A DNA stretch of 64,000 nt, taken from Candidatus Corynebacterium faecigallinarum (GTDB taxonomy: Bacteria > Actinomycetota > Actinomycetes > Mycobacteriales > Mycobacteriaceae). A program made the position numbers and the translations under genes. The stretch covers positions 186,001 through 250,000 of the forward strand of contig DWVP01000001.1 of NCBI GenBank assembly GCA_019120175.1, given 5' to 3'. Shown here piece after piece: positions 27,010-35,492 of this stretch (the first letter of the stretch is position 1; each line of letters begins with the position of its first letter). The notes beneath the pieces are model-generated. The model was not told the origin of the DNA. It did not search any database and worked only from the letters and a program-made list of their open reading frames with translations.

Positions 27010-27022
27010 TCCGCACCTCCAC

Positions 27023-27047
27023 CGCGTCCCGTCGTGAACGGGGCGCG
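27023..27047 (+). terminator. Hairpin after sdhB
   Basis: A 10-bp stem (CGCGTCCCGT with ACGGGGCGCG, one wobble pair) lies 13 nt after the sdhB stop. No T tract follows, so termination would be imperfect or it may only protect the 3' end. Confidence 0.5.
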
Positions 27048-27197
27048 ACCCCACCCGTGCGGGGGATGGAGTGCACCGTATCAACGGTGTGACTCGGTTC
27101 CTCCGACGGTGGTGGACTAGAATTCACGGTAGCAACAAGCAGTGTGTACCGGCCGGTGTCACTTCAGACTCGGCTGCAGACGATGAAAGAGGAACTG

Positions 27198-27530
27198 ATG
27201 TCCGCTCACGCCGACTCTGAGGTTATGTTCTCCGGTGAGCCGGAGTACCTGGACGGGTATGTCCCCACCAGCTGGGACTCCCAGCACTCGTCGCTGCAGC
27301 GCAGCCTGACCTGGATCGGCATGGCGCTGATCCTGCTGGCTGCCGCCGCAGCCGGCCTCTTCGTCTACGGATTTGCCTCCGACAGCGTCGGCTCCCAGGA
27401 GAACGGCATCATGCTCGGCACCGTCGGTGCCGTCGTGGCCGTCGTGGTGCTGCTCGCCGCCTTCGCCTCCGTGCACTTCGGACGTAGCTCCTACCGCGAC
27501 TACAAGAAGCGCACCGGCCGCGTGCACTAA
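27198..27530 (+). CDS. Small two-helix membrane protein downstream of sdhCAB
   Basis: The function is unknown. From ATG 27198 (GAGG 5 nt upstream) it encodes 110 aa. A ~40-residue acidic/polar N-terminus (MSAHADSEVMFSGEPEYLDG) precedes two transmembrane helices (WIGMALILLAAAAAGLFVYG and LGTVGAVVAVVVLLAAFASV) and a basic tail ending YKKRTGRVH. C. glutamicum also carries a small membrane protein after sdhCAB. A shorter paralogue follows immediately at 27742. A terminator separates the two. Confidence 0.8.
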   Translation: MSAHADSEVMFSGEPEYLDGYVPTSWDSQHSSLQRSLTWIGMALILLAAAAAGLFVYGFASDSVGSQENGIMLGTVGAVVAVVVLLAAFASVHFGRSSYRDYKKRTGRVH

Positions 27531-27574
27531 GCACCGGCCCCGCCGGTCGTCCCCGGACCGTCCGGCACCTCCAG

Positions 27575-27619
27575 CGTCCGCCCTGCAGACTCTCACCGAG
27601 ACTGCGGGGCGGACGTTTT
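27575..27619 (+). terminator. Rho-independent terminator
   Basis: GTCCGCCCTGCAG pairs with CTGCGGGGCGGAC (one wobble pair), with the outer CG/CG also paired, and runs into TTTTC. Confidence 0.85.
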
Positions 27620-27741
27620 CGTGGCCTCGGGGCGTCGACACCAGCTGACCTGGATGTCTACACTGGAGAGGACAACACCGACGAGCTCGGCGATGATGGG
27701 TGCTCCGTTCTTCGCCGGGCGGAGGAGGTAGTCATGTCGGC

Positions 27742-27963
27742 ATGGGGCTGATCCTGAGCTCCATGGCGGGATTCGGTGCCGCGATCTGGGGATTCGCCAC
27801 CTACGGATACGGTGGTGGGCTGCAGACCCAGGAGCACGGGGACGTCATCGTTCTCATCGGCCTGATCATTGGCCTGGTCATGCCGTTCGCCGGGTGCGCC
27901 AGCATCTACATCGGCCGGGCGCGTTACCGCAAGTACAAGGAGGCCACCGGCCGAGTGCACTAG
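27742..27963 (+). CDS. Shortened paralogue of the preceding membrane protein, possibly a damaged gene
   Basis: The 73-aa product aligns with the two helices and basic tail of the gene at 27198: GMGLILSS against GMALILLA, and the shared ending YR-YK--TGRVH. The acidic N-terminus is missing. The excellent ribosome binding site GGAGGAGG (27721-27728) serves an ATG at 27734 that is in another frame and stops after five codons. The in-frame ATG at 27742 is 13 nt from that site, and a GTG at 27700 is another in-frame option. This looks like a small deletion joining the old start to the helix region. It may be poorly translated or a pseudogene. Confidence 0.55.
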   Translation: MGLILSSMAGFGAAIWGFATYGYGGGLQTQEHGDVIVLIGLIIGLVMPFAGCASIYIGRARYRKYKEATGRVH

Positions 27964-28038
27964 AGCCTAGAACCCTCGTACTGCAGACCAGAGCGCCCCG
28001 GCTGCTCGTCATTCTCATCATTGAGTCGGCGAGGGCGA

Positions 28039-28107
28039 TGTCGGATAGGTGTGATGATCTGCTGGTTTTCCGGCGAAATCCCAGCGATCGGTCCCACCTT
28101 TCCGACA
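28039..28107 (-). repeat. 69-bp imperfect palindromic repeat, copy A
   Basis: On the plus strand TGTCGGATAGGTG (28039-28051) pairs with CACCTTTCCGACA (28095-28107) with one mismatch. An inner GATC(t)GCTGG / CCAGC-GATC stem surrounds a CCGGCG loop. On the minus strand it aligns without gaps with 14845-14913. It lies in the 300-nt gap before the DUF445 gene, which is otherwise featureless. Confidence 0.75.
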
Positions 28108-28263
28108 CCCGTTGAGATGCGGGGACCGCAGGCGAGGCAATGAGGCTACAGGCGGCGGGGAAATGACCGGGGAGGCGGGCCACCGTGCGGCGACACCAGG
28201 GAACAAACAGGCGGGGCAGTGACATGCGGACCCTGTGCGTGCAGTTCGGGGATAATGGGACGG

Positions 28264-29568
28264 GTGAGCACTACTCTGACCAACCAACTGCCCGTCCCCG
28301 GACCATCACCGGAGTCCGAGGCAACCCGTCGACGTGACCTGCGCCGCCACAAAGCTTTCGCCACCAGCCTGCTCGTCCTGGCGACCCTGATCTACCTCGG
28401 CTGCCGTTGGCTGGAAGCGACCGGACGCGACGCCGGCTGGACCCCGTACGTCCGTGCCGCCAGCGAGGCCGGTATGGTCGGCGCACTGGCGGACTGGTTC
28501 GCGGTCACCGCACTGTTCCGTCACCCGTTGCGCATCCCGATCCCGCACACCGCGATCATCAAGCGCAAGAAGGACCAGGTCGGCCACGCCCTCAGCGAAT
28601 TCGTCGGGGACAACTTCCTCAATGCCACGCTGATCACCGAGAAGCTGCGCCAGGCACGCATCCCGGAGCGTGCCGCCGACTGGGTGCTTGACGGCGGCGG
28701 GGCCGAGCGCACCGGCAAGGAGGCCGCCCGGCTGATCGACCTGGTGGTCAACGGGGTCGACCGCGAGGAGGCGGAGCAGCTGCTGCGCACGCTGATCATC
28801 GACAAGGCGTCCGAACCGACCTGGGGCCCGCCGCTGGGTCGTGGCCTGGAGCAGCTCATCGCTGAAGGACGCACCGAACCGGTCGTCGACGCCGTCGTCG
28901 TCTGGTTGGACGACAAGGCCCGCGACAGCGAGGACCTGGTCGTCCGGCTGCTGGACGAGCGCACCCCGTCGTGGGCACCACAGTTCGTCCGCGACCTGGT
29001 CGGTGACAAGGTGCACCGCGAACTCGTCCAGTTCACCGCGGACGTACGGTCCAACCCGGAGCACGAGGCACGCCACGCGATCCGGAAGTTCATCAACCAG
29101 CTGGCCCAGGACCTGCAGCACGACCCGGTGATGATCACCCGGGTGGAGAACTTCAAGTCCGACGTCATGGGGTCGGCCACCATCCAGGGGCTGCCGGGCA
29201 CGCTGTGGGAAGCCATCCGGTCGAACCTGACGGAGATGGCCCGGGACGAGGATTCAATGCTGCGGCGCAAAATCGTCCAGTGGGTCACCGAGTTCGCCAC
29301 CCGGGTGCGCGAGGAGCCGGAACTGCGGGAGTCGCTGGAGAAGCGCATTGTGGGCGCGGCGTCCTACCTGGCGGACAACTACGCCGGTGAGGTCACCGGC
29401 ATCATCGGCGAGACCGTGGAGCGGTGGGACGCCGACGAGGCCAGCGACCGTATCGAGCTGATGGTCGGCAAGGACCTGCAGTTCATCCGGGTCAACGGCA
29501 CGGTCGTCGGTGCGTTGGCAGGGCTGGCGATCTACACGGTCTCGGAGCTTCTGTTCACACTGTTCTAG
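28264..29568 (+). CDS. DUF445 family membrane protein
   Basis: This 434-aa protein has an N-terminal transmembrane helix (FATSLLVLATLIYLGCRWLE), the DUF445 signature AASEAGMVGALADWFAVTALF followed by RHPLRIPIPHTAIIKRKKDQ, a long helical soluble region, and a C-terminal helix (VVGALAGLAIYTVSELLF). The family is widespread and of unknown function. The GTG at 28264 is chosen because GATAAT (28251-28256) lies exactly 7 nt upstream, indicating a leaderless transcript. An ATG at 28255 would overlap that box. Confidence 0.88.
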   Translation: MSTTLTNQLPVPGPSPESEATRRRDLRRHKAFATSLLVLATLIYLGCRWLEATGRDAGWTPYVRAASEAGMVGALADWFAVTALFRHPLRIPIPHTAIIKRKKDQVGHALSEFVGDNFLNATLITEKLRQARIPERAADWVLDGGGAERTGKEAARLIDLVVNGVDREEAEQLLRTLIIDKASEPTWGPPLGRGLEQLIAEGRTEPVVDAVVVWLDDKARDSEDLVVRLLDERTPSWAPQFVRDLVGDKVHRELVQFTADVRSNPEHEARHAIRKFINQLAQDLQHDPVMITRVENFKSDVMGSATIQGLPGTLWEAIRSNLTEMARDEDSMLRRKIVQWVTEFATRVREEPELRESLEKRIVGAASYLADNYAGEVTGIIGETVERWDADEASDRIELMVGKDLQFIRVNGTVVGALAGLAIYTVSELLFTLF

Positions 29569-29589
29569 AGTCGGATAGACTCAGTGACC

Positions 29590-29898
29590 ATGGAGTTGAT
29601 TCACTACGCCCGCTACTTTCTGAGCCTTGCGGAACTCGGTGTGATCCTCGCGGTGGCTATCGCGGGGTTCTGGGGTGCGATCCAGGTCATCCGGACCCGA
29701 GACGACGCCTTCATGGTCATCGACCGGTCGAAGCAGAACTGGATGCTGTTGCTGGGCGGAGCTGCTGTGGCTGCCTTGTTGCTCGGGACGATGGGTCTGT
29801 CACTTGCGTGGATCGCCGCCGCGGTGATCGTGGGCATCTACTGGCAGGACATCCGCCCTGCCGTGCGGGACGTGCTGGACAACTCCAGTGACTGGTGA
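29590..29898 (+). CDS. DUF2516 small membrane protein
   Basis: The 102-aa protein has helices LAELGVILAVAIAGFWGAI, WMLLLGGAAVAALLLGTMG and LAWIAAAVIVGIYW with the conserved DAFMVIDRSKQNW loop, the pattern of actinobacterial DUF2516 (Rv0476-like). TAGACT lies 8 nt before the ATG, so translation is probably leaderless. Its 3' end overlaps the next gene by 11 nt. Confidence 0.82.
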   Translation: MELIHYARYFLSLAELGVILAVAIAGFWGAIQVIRTRDDAFMVIDRSKQNWMLLLGGAAVAALLLGTMGLSLAWIAAAVIVGIYWQDIRPAVRDVLDNSSDW

Positions 29899-30637
29899 CG
29901 ACCAAGACAGTGGTCAGGTCAGCGGCCTGGGGCGAATCGAGCTGAGTCTGCTGGACCCGCAGCCGTCCACAGAACAGATCGTGGCGGTGATCGAGCGTGC
30001 CCGACAGGAGGGGATCGGGGCGGTATGGCTGCCGCCGACGTCCTTCCCGGTGCGCGGGATCGGGGGAGAGGGGGACGCTCAGGGGAGTGTCCGCCTGTGC
30101 TCCGTGGCTGGTTATCCCACCGGCCAGCATCATGTCCTGGTCACGGCCAGTGAGGCGCATATGGCCGTGGCCAACGGTGCCGACGAGGTGACTGTGGTCC
30201 TAAATCCGGCGCATGTCTACGGTGGCCCGGATGCCACGGGGGATCTCAATGCGCTGATCGGGGAGATCGTCACGTTGCGTGAGGCGGTGCCGTATCCGGC
30301 GGTGCTGCGCGTCGCGCTCGGGACAGTCCGCGGGGCGGGCCAGGTGACGGGCAGCGTGCCCGCGGCGGTATTGCAGACCGTGGCACGGGCGGCGGTCACC
30401 GCCGGCGCCGATGTCGTGGTCGGACCGTCCGACGATGCACCGGGGGAGGGAAGTGCGGAGGAGACCATCCGCATCCTCGCCGAGGCCGTCGCAGGAAGCT
30501 CCGTGACGGTGATGTCGGGCAGGGTACTGTCCTTCGACGACCCGGGTGCCTTCGACGTCGTGGAGCGGCTCTCTGCCGCCGGGGCGCACCGGGTGGCGTT
30601 GGACGCTGCGAGCCTCAGCACCGGCAGCACAGCCTGA
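29888..30637 (+). CDS. DeoC-family aldolase homologue lacking catalytic residues
   Basis: The 249-aa protein follows deoxyribose-phosphate aldolase along its length (VAGYPTGQHHVLVTASEAHM, ANGADEV, ALGTVRG, VTAGADVV) and sits where deoC is found in mycobacteria and C. glutamicum. The residues of catalysis are not conserved. The Schiff-base lysine of the AGADF(I/V)KTSTG motif is replaced (AGADVVVGPSDDAPG, V178). The following K of GFKPAGG is lost (VTVMSGRVLS), and the acid of DEVD is Thr102 (GADEVTVVLN). It probably no longer has aldolase activity, or has a different one. It overlaps the DUF2516 gene and starts with GTG. Confidence 0.72.
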   Translation: MTGDDQDSGQVSGLGRIELSLLDPQPSTEQIVAVIERARQEGIGAVWLPPTSFPVRGIGGEGDAQGSVRLCSVAGYPTGQHHVLVTASEAHMAVANGADEVTVVLNPAHVYGGPDATGDLNALIGEIVTLREAVPYPAVLRVALGTVRGAGQVTGSVPAAVLQTVARAAVTAGADVVVGPSDDAPGEGSAEETIRILAEAVAGSSVTVMSGRVLSFDDPGAFDVVERLSAAGAHRVALDAASLSTGSTA

Positions 30638-30666
30638 CCAGTACCGCCGGTATCCCGGCCGGACGG

Positions 30667-31668
30667 TCAGGCCGCCTGGTCCTCCGAGTTGGCGCCCGAG
30701 TCAGCGCCCGATCCGCTCTCGGTGCCGAAGGCGCCGGAGGTGTCGATCTCGTCCATGTTGATCTGGGTGCCGTGCAGCCTGATCTTCAGTCCGTCCTCGG
30801 TGACCTCGGCGCTCTTGACGGTCAACTCCTCGGAGGCCTCGTTGACGGTGCTCTCCAACTGGTCCGACAGTGACTCCGCGACCGACTGCGGCAGACTCAT
30901 ACCGAAGATCTTCACGTCGGACAGCGACATCGACAGGGTGCCCTCGGTGACCTCGGGAACCATGCTGAGTGTCGCCAGACCACCACTGATCTCGAAGTCG
31001 AGGGTGTTCTCGCCGGTGTTCATCGCGACGTCGGTGATGGAGATCAGGTTGTCCAGGGCGCCGGAGAACGGGTTGTCGTCCTCGGAGTTCTGTGCCTGCT
31101 CGCCGTCCTCGCCGTCCTCGGCGCCACCGGCGGCCTCGGACTTCTGCAACTCGGCCAGCAGCATCTCCGGGGGCATGGTCGTGTCCAGGGTCAGGTCGTC
31201 GATAAGCATGCTCTCGCCGCTGACGGAGATGTTCTTGGCGTCCATCTCGACCGCGGGCTGGCCGGTGATCACCGGGCGCGACTGGTCGCCGTCCTCGTAG
31301 CTGACCTCGACGGTGGAGGGCATGGTGGCGCTCATCGACGGGATCTTGCCCTGGACCAGCCCCAGTAGCAGCGGGGAGGCTCCGAAGCTCACCGACGGAT
31401 CCTCGGACAGCTCGGTGCCGCCCTCCTCCAGGGAGGAACGGATCTCATCGACGACGGTGTTCTTCGCGTAGGCGCGGACACCGAACTCGGCGATCACCAG
31501 CAGAATGACCAGGACCGCCACAACGGAAATGAGGACCTTCCACCACAGGCCGAACTTCTTGCCCGACTTGTTGCCGGATGTGCCGCCAGGGTTCTGGCTC
31601 GGCGCGGTGGTCGAAGTGGCGGCGGCGGAGTCCGCACGCCACACGTCAGGGTTACTTGAGTTGCTCAC
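30667..31668 (-). CDS. DUF2993 (LmeA-like) membrane-anchored protein
   Basis: The 333-aa product has a ~40-residue Ser/Thr/Gly-rich cytoplasmic leader, one transmembrane helix (LISVVAVLVILLVIAEFGV) and an extracytoplasmic domain with the DUF2993 pattern (GKIPSMSATMPSTVEVSYED, ITGQPAVEMDAKNISVSGES, LKIRLHGTQINMDEID). The mycobacterial family member LmeA binds phospholipids and supports mannan elongation; function here is inferred only from family. An acidic insert (GAEDGEDGEQAQNSEDDN) lies mid-protein. The GTG at 31668 fits a CACACT box 7 nt upstream; no ribosome binding site is seen. Confidence 0.75.
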   Translation of the reverse strand: MSNSSNPDVWRADSAAATSTTAPSQNPGGTSGNKSGKKFGLWWKVLISVVAVLVILLVIAEFGVRAYAKNTVVDEIRSSLEEGGTELSEDPSVSFGASPLLLGLVQGKIPSMSATMPSTVEVSYEDGDQSRPVITGQPAVEMDAKNISVSGESMLIDDLTLDTTMPPEMLLAELQKSEAAGGAEDGEDGEQAQNSEDDNPFSGALDNLISITDVAMNTGENTLDFEISGGLATLSMVPEVTEGTLSMSLSDVKIFGMSLPQSVAESLSDQLESTVNEASEELTVKSAEVTEDGLKIRLHGTQINMDEIDTSGAFGTESGSGADSGANSEDQAA

Positions 31669-31793
31669 GTCGACCAGTGTGGCGCATCGTGCCCCCGGAC
31701 GCCACACCAGTCACCGTAAAACTCAGGAAGGGTCACGGTGTTCTACGGTCACGGACAGAAAACTGTCAGTGCCGCGAAGATCGCCCGGGAGGA

Positions 31794-32291
31794 TCAGGCG
31801 TTCTCGTTGATCCACTTCTCGACGAGGGCAGCCTCGTTGACGATGATGTCGCGGACGTAGTCGGCGACCTTCGGTTCGATGACCGGACCGATCATCGGGA
31901 TGGTGACGTCGATGTCGACCTCGGCCTCCAGGGTGGTGGAGCCGTCCTCGTCGATGAGGGTGAGCTCGGCCCCGAACTTCACCGGGGCACCTTTGATCTC
32001 GGCGTTCATCTCGCCGTTGGCGGTGCCGTCCTCGAGGGCCTCGAAGGAGATGGTGCGCTTGAGCTTCAGGCTCTGGGAGACCATGGATCGCACGGCCTCA
32101 GGCAGGGCGTCGGGGGCGAGGACCTCGAAGAGGACCACGTTGATCGGGTCGGCGGAGAACTCGGCGACCTCCCCGGGCTCTTCGGCGATGTTGGCGGCCT
32201 CGAACTCCCAGTACGCCTTGGTGGCGAGCGCGTCGTAGACCTTGTCAGCGGGGATGTTGACGGTCGTCGAGGTTTCAATGTGAGTTGTCAT
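31794..32291 (-). CDS. DUF2505 (SRPBCC-fold) protein
   Basis: The 165-aa protein matches DUF2505: a START/SRPBCC-type fold beginning THIETSTTVNIPADKVYDAL, with acidic strands and a closing helix VADYVRDIIVNEAALVEKWI. The ligand is unknown. TAGTCT lies 6 nt before the ATG. It is divergent from murB with only 23 nt between the start codons, so the two promoters overlap. Confidence 0.82.
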   Translation of the reverse strand: MTTHIETSTTVNIPADKVYDALATKAYWEFEAANIAEEPGEVAEFSADPINVVLFEVLAPDALPEAVRSMVSQSLKLKRTISFEALEDGTANGEMNAEIKGAPVKFGAELTLIDEDGSTTLEAEVDIDVTIPMIGPVIEPKVADYVRDIIVNEAALVEKWINENA

Positions 32292-32314
32292 GCCGACAGA
32301 CTACCGTTAACAGC

Positions 32315-33520
32315 GTGAGTTCTCTTGATTCTGTGTTCCTCGCGTCAACAATTGCTGCGATCGGTCCCCGCCCGGACGTCGCGACGGCCGATGTCGACTT
32401 CGCCGCGCTGACGACGCTGCGCATCGGCGGCGCCCCCGCGGCCACCGTCGTGTGCCGCTCGGCGGACGCCGTCGCCGAGGTGGTGGGCACCCTTGATGAG
32501 CAGGACATTCCCTTGCTGGTCGTCGGTGGTGGGTCGAACCTGGTGGTGGGCCAGGACGTCGCCGATCTCGTCGTCGTCCTGATCACCGCCGACGGTGCGG
32601 ACATGACCGACACACCGGTGCACATCGACACCGACACCGGCCTGGTACGCGCCTTCGCCGGGGTGGTGTGGGACGACCTCGTCGCCGCCACGGTGGACGC
32701 CGGACTCGGTGGGCTGGAGTGCCTGTCGGGGATCCCGGGGTCGGTCGGCGCCACCCCCGTCCAGAACGTCGGTGCCTACGGCGCGGAGGTCTCCCAGGTG
32801 CTCCACCGGGTGCAGCTGTTCGACCGGACGACCGGCGAGCTTCAGTGCGTCTCCCCGGAGTCGCTGGACCTGGCGTACCGCTACTCCAACCTGAAGTTCA
32901 CCAACCGTGCGGTGGTCACCGCCGTGGAGTTCCAGCTGAACCCCGACGGTCTCAGCGCCCCGCTGCGCTTCGGTGAACTGGCCCGCCGCCTCGGTGTCAG
33001 CGAGGAGGAGGGTGCGGCCGGGCAGGCGCGGCGTCCTGTCGCCGACGTGCGGGACGCCGTGCTCGCCCTGCGAGCCGGCAAGGGCATGGTCCTCGACGAC
33101 GCCGACCACGACACCTGGTCGGCAGGCTCCTTCTTCACCAACCCGGTGGTCACCGGCGAGGACACCCGGGACGCCGTCATCGAGGCCGTCACCTCCCGCT
33201 GCGGTACCGAGGCTGCCGCGTCGATGCCCTGCTACCCGGCGGGCACGGATGCGGCCGGGCGCACGCAGTTCAAGTTCTCCGCTGCCTGGTTGATTGAACG
33301 TGCCGGGTTCCCCAAGGGCTGGCAGGTCCCGGCCGAGCAGGGCGGCACCGGTCGGGCTGGGCTGTCGACGAAGCACACCCTGGCGCTGACCAACCGGGGG
33401 AGCGCGGTCAGTGAGGACATCGTGGAGCTGGCCCGCGCGGTGCGCGCCGGGGTGCAGGACGCCTTCGGGGTCACCCTGGTGCCTGAGCCGGTGTGGATCG
33501 GTGTGACTATCGACGGGTAG
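32315..33520 (+). CDS. murB: UDP-N-acetylenolpyruvoylglucosamine reductase
   Basis: This FAD enzyme makes UDP-MurNAc in peptidoglycan precursor synthesis. It is 401 aa and type I. The FAD-binding segment is LLVVGGGSNLVVGQD, the substrate loop is LECLSGIPGSVGATPVQNVG then AYGAEV, and the active-site Tyr is in YRYSNLKF. The proton-donor Ser lies in WSAGSFFTNPVV, and the C-terminal catalytic Glu in VPEPVWIG. The GTG at 32315 follows TACCGT (32302-32307) by exactly 7 nt and is taken as a leaderless start. It is divergent from the DUF2505 gene. Confidence 0.95.
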   Translation: MSSLDSVFLASTIAAIGPRPDVATADVDFAALTTLRIGGAPAATVVCRSADAVAEVVGTLDEQDIPLLVVGGGSNLVVGQDVADLVVVLITADGADMTDTPVHIDTDTGLVRAFAGVVWDDLVAATVDAGLGGLECLSGIPGSVGATPVQNVGAYGAEVSQVLHRVQLFDRTTGELQCVSPESLDLAYRYSNLKFTNRAVVTAVEFQLNPDGLSAPLRFGELARRLGVSEEEGAAGQARRPVADVRDAVLALRAGKGMVLDDADHDTWSAGSFFTNPVVTGEDTRDAVIEAVTSRCGTEAAASMPCYPAGTDAAGRTQFKFSAAWLIERAGFPKGWQVPAEQGGTGRAGLSTKHTLALTNRGSAVSEDIVELARAVRAGVQDAFGVTLVPEPVWIGVTIDG

Positions 33521-33542
33521 GGGGCCTGGCACACTGGGGACC

Positions 33543-34048
33543 ATGTCACTCGACACACGGACCACGTTCGTCCTGATCCACGGGTCAGGAACCAACTCCA
33601 CCATGTGGGGCCCGATCCAGCAGGAACTCGCCCTGCAGGGCTGGCGTTCCTACGCCATCGACCTGCCTGGCCACGGCGCCCAGGCCAGCTACCCGGTCAG
33701 CTACCAGGCGCCCCAGGACCTCGAGGCCTTCGCCGCCGAACCGTCCACCCTGGCCGGTGTCACTCTCGACGACAACGTCGCCGCGCTCGAGGCCGCGGTC
33801 CGACGGCTCCGGGGGCTCCAGGAACACAGCCCGGTCGTCCTCGTGGCGTCCAGCCTTGGCGGGGTGACGGCGACGGTGTTCGCCAACCGCCACCCCTCGC
33901 CATGCAGGACCGGCTGATCGCCGAGGCGGATGCGCTGACCCCGGACAATCCCTTCACCGTGCACACCCTGGACGCCTCCCACGCCGGGTTCATCCACCGC
34001 AGCGACGAGGTGGTGCGCGTGCTGACCGGGGGACCCGCCACACGGTAA
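33543..34048 (+). pseudogene. Alpha/beta hydrolase with internal deletion and frameshift
   Basis: The first frame (33543-33917) opens TFVLIHGSGTNSTMWGPIQQ, includes the oxyanion loop and nucleophile elbow VVLVASSLGGVTA, then stops soon after ANRHPSP. From about 33900 a second frame continues with MQDRLIAEADALTPDNPFTV and the catalytic-His segment TLDASHAGFIHRSDEVVRVL, ending at 34048. Intact relatives of this salicylate-esterase/MhpC-like group are about 230-250 aa, so roughly 90-110 codons are missing at the junction (about 33893-33900). The acid residue and lid are lost. The promoter-like CACACT 7 nt before the ATG is still present. Confidence 0.8.
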
Positions 34049-34072
34049 TCCCACAGAGTAATCTTGGGTGTC

Positions 34073-35482
34073 ATGCGCGTCGCGATGATCTCCATGCACA
34101 CCTCCCCGTTGGAGCAGCCCGGAATCGGGGATGCCGGCGGGATGAACGTCTACGTCCGCAATGTCGCCGAACACCTGGTGGCCCACGGGATCGAGGTGGA
34201 CGTGTTCACCCGCGCGACCCGCGCCTCCCAGGGCGAGGCCGTCGAGGTGGTGCCGGGGCTGCGGGTGATCAACTGTGTGGCCGGGCCGTTCGAGGGACTG
34301 CCGAAGGAGTCGCTGCCGACCCAGTTGGCGGCGTTCACCGGCTCGGTGCTGTCCTTCGTGCGCCGCGAGGCCGGACGCGACGGCGGCACCCCTGGTCAGA
34401 TCGACCGCACCGGTGCCGGACGCTACGACCTGATCCACTCCCACTACTGGCTGTCCGGCCAGGTCGGCTGGCTGCTGCGCGACCTGTGGGGCGTACCGAT
34501 GGTGCACACCGCACACACCTGGGCGGCGGTGAAGAACCTTGCACTGGCCGAGGGCGATACCCCGGAACCGGAGTCGCGACGCATCTGCGAGCAGCAGATC
34601 ATCGACAACGCCGACCGCATCATCGTCAACACCCAGGACGAGGCGGACGCCCTGGTCACCGCCTACGACGCCGACCCGGCCCAGTTGTCGGTGGTGTCCC
34701 CAGGTGTGGACGTCCACCGGTTCACACCCGGCTCCGACCGGGCGACCGAGCGCTCCCGACGTGAGCTGGGCATCCCACTGCGGGCGAAGGTCATCGCCTT
34801 CATCGGGCGGCTGCAGATGCTCAAGGGGCCGCACATCCTGTTGCGTGCCGCCGCCGATCTGATCCGCCGGCACCCGGAGCAGAACATCCGGGTGGTGATC
34901 TGCGGCGGGCCGTCCGGCACCGGGCTGGAACGTCCGGACGAACTGCACGACCTCGCCGCGGAGTTGGGCGTCTCCGGCTATGTGCGGTTCCTGTCGCCGC
35001 GTCCTCCCGAGGAACTGGTGACGGTCTACCAGTCCGCCGACATCATCGCCGTTCCCAGCTACAACGAGTCCTTCGGGCTGGTGGCGTTGGAGGCGCAGGC
35101 GTCCGGCACCCCGGTGGTGGCGGCACGAGTCGGCGGTCTGCCGCTGACGGTGACCGAGGGGGTCAGCGGTGTCCTGGTCGACGGGCATGATCCGGCGGAC
35201 TGGTCGACAGCGCTGGAGGGCTTGATCATCGACGATGACCTGCGTAACTCGATGTCGGTCGATTCCCCGGCGCATGCGGCGAAGTATTCCTGGGACGTCA
35301 CCGTGGAGAAGATGGTCGTCGAGTACCAGCAGATCATCGACCGGTGGGCAGCCAATGGCTGTGCGGAGGCGGGGGCGTCGCTGTGCTCGCTGGAGACACG
35401 CAATGCAGGCGGAGCCGGCAACGGAGGCGGAAGTGCCGGCGGAACCTCGATTTCGGCGGTCGCGTCGGCCGCTGGAGAGTAG
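34073..35482 (+). CDS. mshA: D-inositol-3-phosphate glycosyltransferase (mycothiol synthesis)
   Basis: MshA transfers GlcNAc from UDP-GlcNAc to 1-L-inositol 1-phosphate, the first step of mycothiol synthesis. This GT-B, GT4 protein is 469 aa. The N-terminal acceptor domain includes [20 protein letters not shown] and [17 protein letters not shown]. The C-terminal donor domain includes [18 protein letters not shown] and the EX7E motif in [26 protein letters not shown] ends 8 nt before ATG 34073, so the mRNA is probably leaderless. The final ~40 residues form a Gly/Ala-rich tail beyond the usual end. Confidence 0.96.
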   Translation: MRVAMISMHTSPLEQPGIGDAGGMNVYVRNVAEHLVAHGIEVDVFTRATRASQGEAVEVVPGLRVINCVAGPFEGLPKESLPTQLAAFTGSVLSFVRREAGRDGGTPGQIDRTGAGRYDLIHSHYWLSGQVGWLLRDLWGVPMVHTAHTWAAVKNLALAEGDTPEPESRRICEQQIIDNADRIIVNTQDEADALVTAYDADPAQLSVVSPGVDVHRFTPGSDRATERSRRELGIPLRAKVIAFIGRLQMLKGPHILLRAAADLIRRHPEQNIRVVICGGPSGTGLERPDELHDLAAELGVSGYVRFLSPRPPEELVTVYQSADIIAVPSYNESFGLVALEAQASGTPVVAARVGGLPLTVTEGVSGVLVDGHDPADWSTALEGLIIDDDLRNSMSVDSPAHAAKYSWDVTVEKMVVEYQQIIDRWAANGCAEAGASLCSLETRNAGGAGNGGGSAGGTSISAVASAAGE

Positions 35483-35492
35483 ATTTGAGGAC

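Noticed and set aside
29888..30637. Ordinary deoC assignment
   Set aside because: Both active-site lysines are absent, so the name was not given as a gene symbol.
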